Source of the DNA: Bdellovibrionales bacterium
Lineage (GTDB): Bacteria; Bdellovibrionota; UBA1018
NCBI GenBank assembly: GCA_018968995.1
Contig: JAGWZD010000118.1
Coordinates: 1-6,515, forward strand
Length of the DNA: 6,515 bases
Reading direction: 5' to 3'
The notes under the pieces: model-generated
Told to the model about the DNA's origin: nothing
Databases searched by the model: none
Seen by the model: only the letters and a program-made list of their open reading frames with translations
In this document: piece by piece, positions 5,616-6,515 of the stretch
Numbering within the stretch: the stretch's first letter is position 1
How the letters are laid out: the number at the start of each line of letters is the position of its first letter
Made by a program: the position numbers and the translations under genes

Positions 5616-5923
5616 AAGTGGAGTTTATAGACCCCCAGGGACAATGCTTCCCCAGCGATTTCTGCGAGCCGCAGCTCAACATTCTTGCGCACGCTCAATC
5701 GATCGAATTCAACTTAGGAAGCCGTTGTGGTGGACATGGAATCTGTGGAGGAGACAAAATTCAAAGCACACTAGAGCCGCTCCAGCGCGCACAGCTATTG
5801 TCACGTGTCACGGACCGCGAGCTCGAGCACCTCACCCCAGCTGAGATTGAGTCAGGATGGCGCCTTGCCTGCCAGTGCTTTCCCGAGGCCGGCGTTAAAA
5901 ATCTTCGATTTAAGACAAAATAA
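5600..5923 (+). CDS. Plant-type [2Fe-2S] ferredoxin-like protein with an Asp in place of the third Cys
   Basis: This 107-residue soluble electron-transfer protein has a beta-grasp ferredoxin pattern. An N-terminal hairpin (VEFIDPQGQCF, then LNILAHAQSIEFNLGS) leads to the cluster loop RCGGHGICGGDKI (42-54). A helical stretch (LLSRVTDRELEHLTPAEIESG, 66-86) and WRLACQCFPE (87-96) follow. Typical family members have C-x5-C-x2-C...C. Here C43, C49 and C91 are present, but position 52 is Asp. E. coli SdhB has an Asp at the matching ligand position and still holds a [2Fe-2S] cluster, so this need not be a dead protein. C93 is an extra Cys beside the fourth ligand, and C16 and C22 lie in the N-terminal part. 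GAGAG touches the ATG directly, so the ribosome site is poor. The gene stands head-to-head with dus and ends five bases before the convergent nuclease gene. Its partner is unknown. Confidence 0.85.
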   Translation: MSDTPQVEFIDPQGQCFPSDFCEPQLNILAHAQSIEFNLGSRCGGHGICGGDKIQSTLEPLQRAQLLSRVTDRELEHLTPAEIESGWRLACQCFPEAGVKNLRFKTK

Positions 5924-5928
5924 CCAAC

Positions 5929-6515
5929 TTAGCGACGAGTGTACCCTAAGTTTTTCGCGTCGGCCTCAGACATGAAAAAGATGCGATCGCAGACGGGCAC
6001 TTCTTTATAGCGATCTGGACCAAAGTATTCTTTGGTCGCCATATTGCCCACAAACTTATCCGCCATACGGTTCTGCATCCGAAGACGAAACTCAAAAGGC
6101 ATTTCCTGAAGCGGGCGGGCTGGACTGAAAACTCCCAGCCCAGCTTTTTCAGCTGCGCGGCAGGCGGCGACCAACTCACTGGTATGCCCTTCTTCTAAAT
6201 TTTTCTGAGTACAATGACCACGATCGCAAATCACATAGGTGATCGCTTGGCCACGAGCAACTTGCTCAATGTTGATGTTTTGGCCGTTCAAAACCAGATG
6301 TCCCAAGGTGCGGCCGTATTTATCTTTTCCGAAATCCTCAATTTCAATTCGGTCACCCACTTTCAGCATTTTTTTGAGTGAATCGCTGGCCTCGGGGCCC
6401 CAAGGAAACTGGCCTACGGACCCATGATCTGTGATGAGGTGGGACTCCGGCGCATCAATACCCATCATCCGAATTTTTATGAGGGCATTATTGGTATCAA
6501 CCGCATGGACGGTAT
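5929..6515 (-). CDS. Staphylococcal nuclease-like (SNase) protein, N-terminus beyond window
   Basis: The reading frame is open to the right edge, so the N-terminus, and any signal peptide, is missing. The visible part starts TVHAVDTNNALIKIRMMGIDAPESH. The two leftover bases (AT after an unseen base) fit the Asp codon of the usual GDT motif. Calcium and catalytic positions of the family are kept: R at 6471 (R35 of S. aureus nuclease), D at 6456 (D40), E at 6447 (E43), and R at 6312 in KDKYGRTLG (R87). T41 is Ala here. INIEQVARGQA is the usual following motif. The central insert has two Cys (CDRGHC). The C-terminal section, KFVGNMATKEYFGPDRYKEV then RIFFMSEADAKNLGY, resembles the Ada-like Cys-rich tail found on some SNase proteins, but with the usual zinc Cys mostly lost. 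Likely role: Ca-dependent phosphodiesterase on DNA or RNA, probably exported. The internal ATG 6468 lies inside the conserved motif and is not the real start. Confidence 0.9.
   Translation of the reverse strand, partial: TVHAVDTNNALIKIRMMGIDAPESHLITDHGSVGQFPWGPEASDSLKKMLKVGDRIEIEDFGKDKYGRTLGHLVLNGQNINIEQVARGQAITYVICDRGHCTQKNLEEGHTSELVAACRAAEKAGLGVFSPARPLQEMPFEFRLRMQNRMADKFVGNMATKEYFGPDRYKEVPVCDRIFFMSEADAKNLGYTRR

Noticed and set aside
4084..5923. The three Cys-rich proteins and Dus as one iron-sulfur or tRNA-modification system
   Set aside because: The genes are on different strands, and Dus enzymes use FMN and NADPH and need no ferredoxin. Closeness alone does not support a system.
5946..6427. 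ORFs of 77 (minus) and 62 (plus) codons over the nuclease gene
   Set aside because: The SNase frame carries all the catalytic motifs; these are other-frame readings.
1..6515. CRISPR array, insertion sequence, attachment site, tRNA or phage genes
   Set aside because: I saw no regular repeats, transposase motifs, terminal inverted repeats, tRNA-like cloverleaf or phage proteins in the window.

Overview
This 6.5 kb window is gene-dense bacterial DNA of roughly even base composition. It holds nine protein-coding genes, two of them cut by the window edges. I see no RNA gene, insertion sequence, CRISPR array or long repeat. No stretch without a gene exceeds about 90 bases. The content suggests a free-living Gram-negative of the former Deltaproteobacteria, perhaps Bdellovibrionota/Oligoflexia: a receiver-linked class III cyclase, a valine-degradation type CoA hydrolase, a short GreA/B-like protein, a CPXCG protein and a secreted SRPBCC-like protein. 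That placement is inference from gene content; there is no rRNA or marker gene here to settle it.

Layout from left to right. (1) On the minus strand, positions 1326 to 1 encode a receiver domain fused to a class III nucleotide cyclase, with the C-terminus running off the left edge. (2) Divergent from it, a plus-strand pair encodes a 3-hydroxyisobutyryl-CoA hydrolase-like protein (1414-2532) and, 14 bases later, a short GreA/GreB C-terminal-domain protein (2547-2948). (3) Convergent to these, a minus-strand gene encodes an exported protein with a probable Ig-like N-terminal part and an SRPBCC-like C-terminal part (2970-4028). (4) Divergent again, two translationally coupled plus-strand genes encode a thioredoxin-like [2Fe-2S] ferredoxin (4084-4401) and a CPXCG-type cysteine-rich protein (4398-4589). 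(5) A DusC-type tRNA-dihydrouridine synthase lies on the minus strand, with its 3' end overlapping the CPXCG gene. (6) Head-to-head with it, a plus-strand gene encodes a plant-type ferredoxin whose third cluster ligand is Asp (5600-5923). (7) Five bases further on, the 3' end of a minus-strand staphylococcal-nuclease-like gene begins and runs off the right edge.

Strand switches are frequent, so this looks like a mosaic of short transcription units and not one large operon. Only two pairs look cotranscribed: the CoA hydrolase with the Gre-like gene, and the ferredoxin with the CPXCG gene. Three neighbouring small proteins (4084-4589 and 5600-5923) are Cys-rich metal or cluster binders, but nothing in the sequence ties them to one pathway. 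The points most worth a second look are the Asn in place of the substrate-specifying Lys in the cyclase, the Asp in place of Cys in the plant-type ferredoxin, and the shortened Gre-like protein. I found no convincing undescribed multi-gene system.
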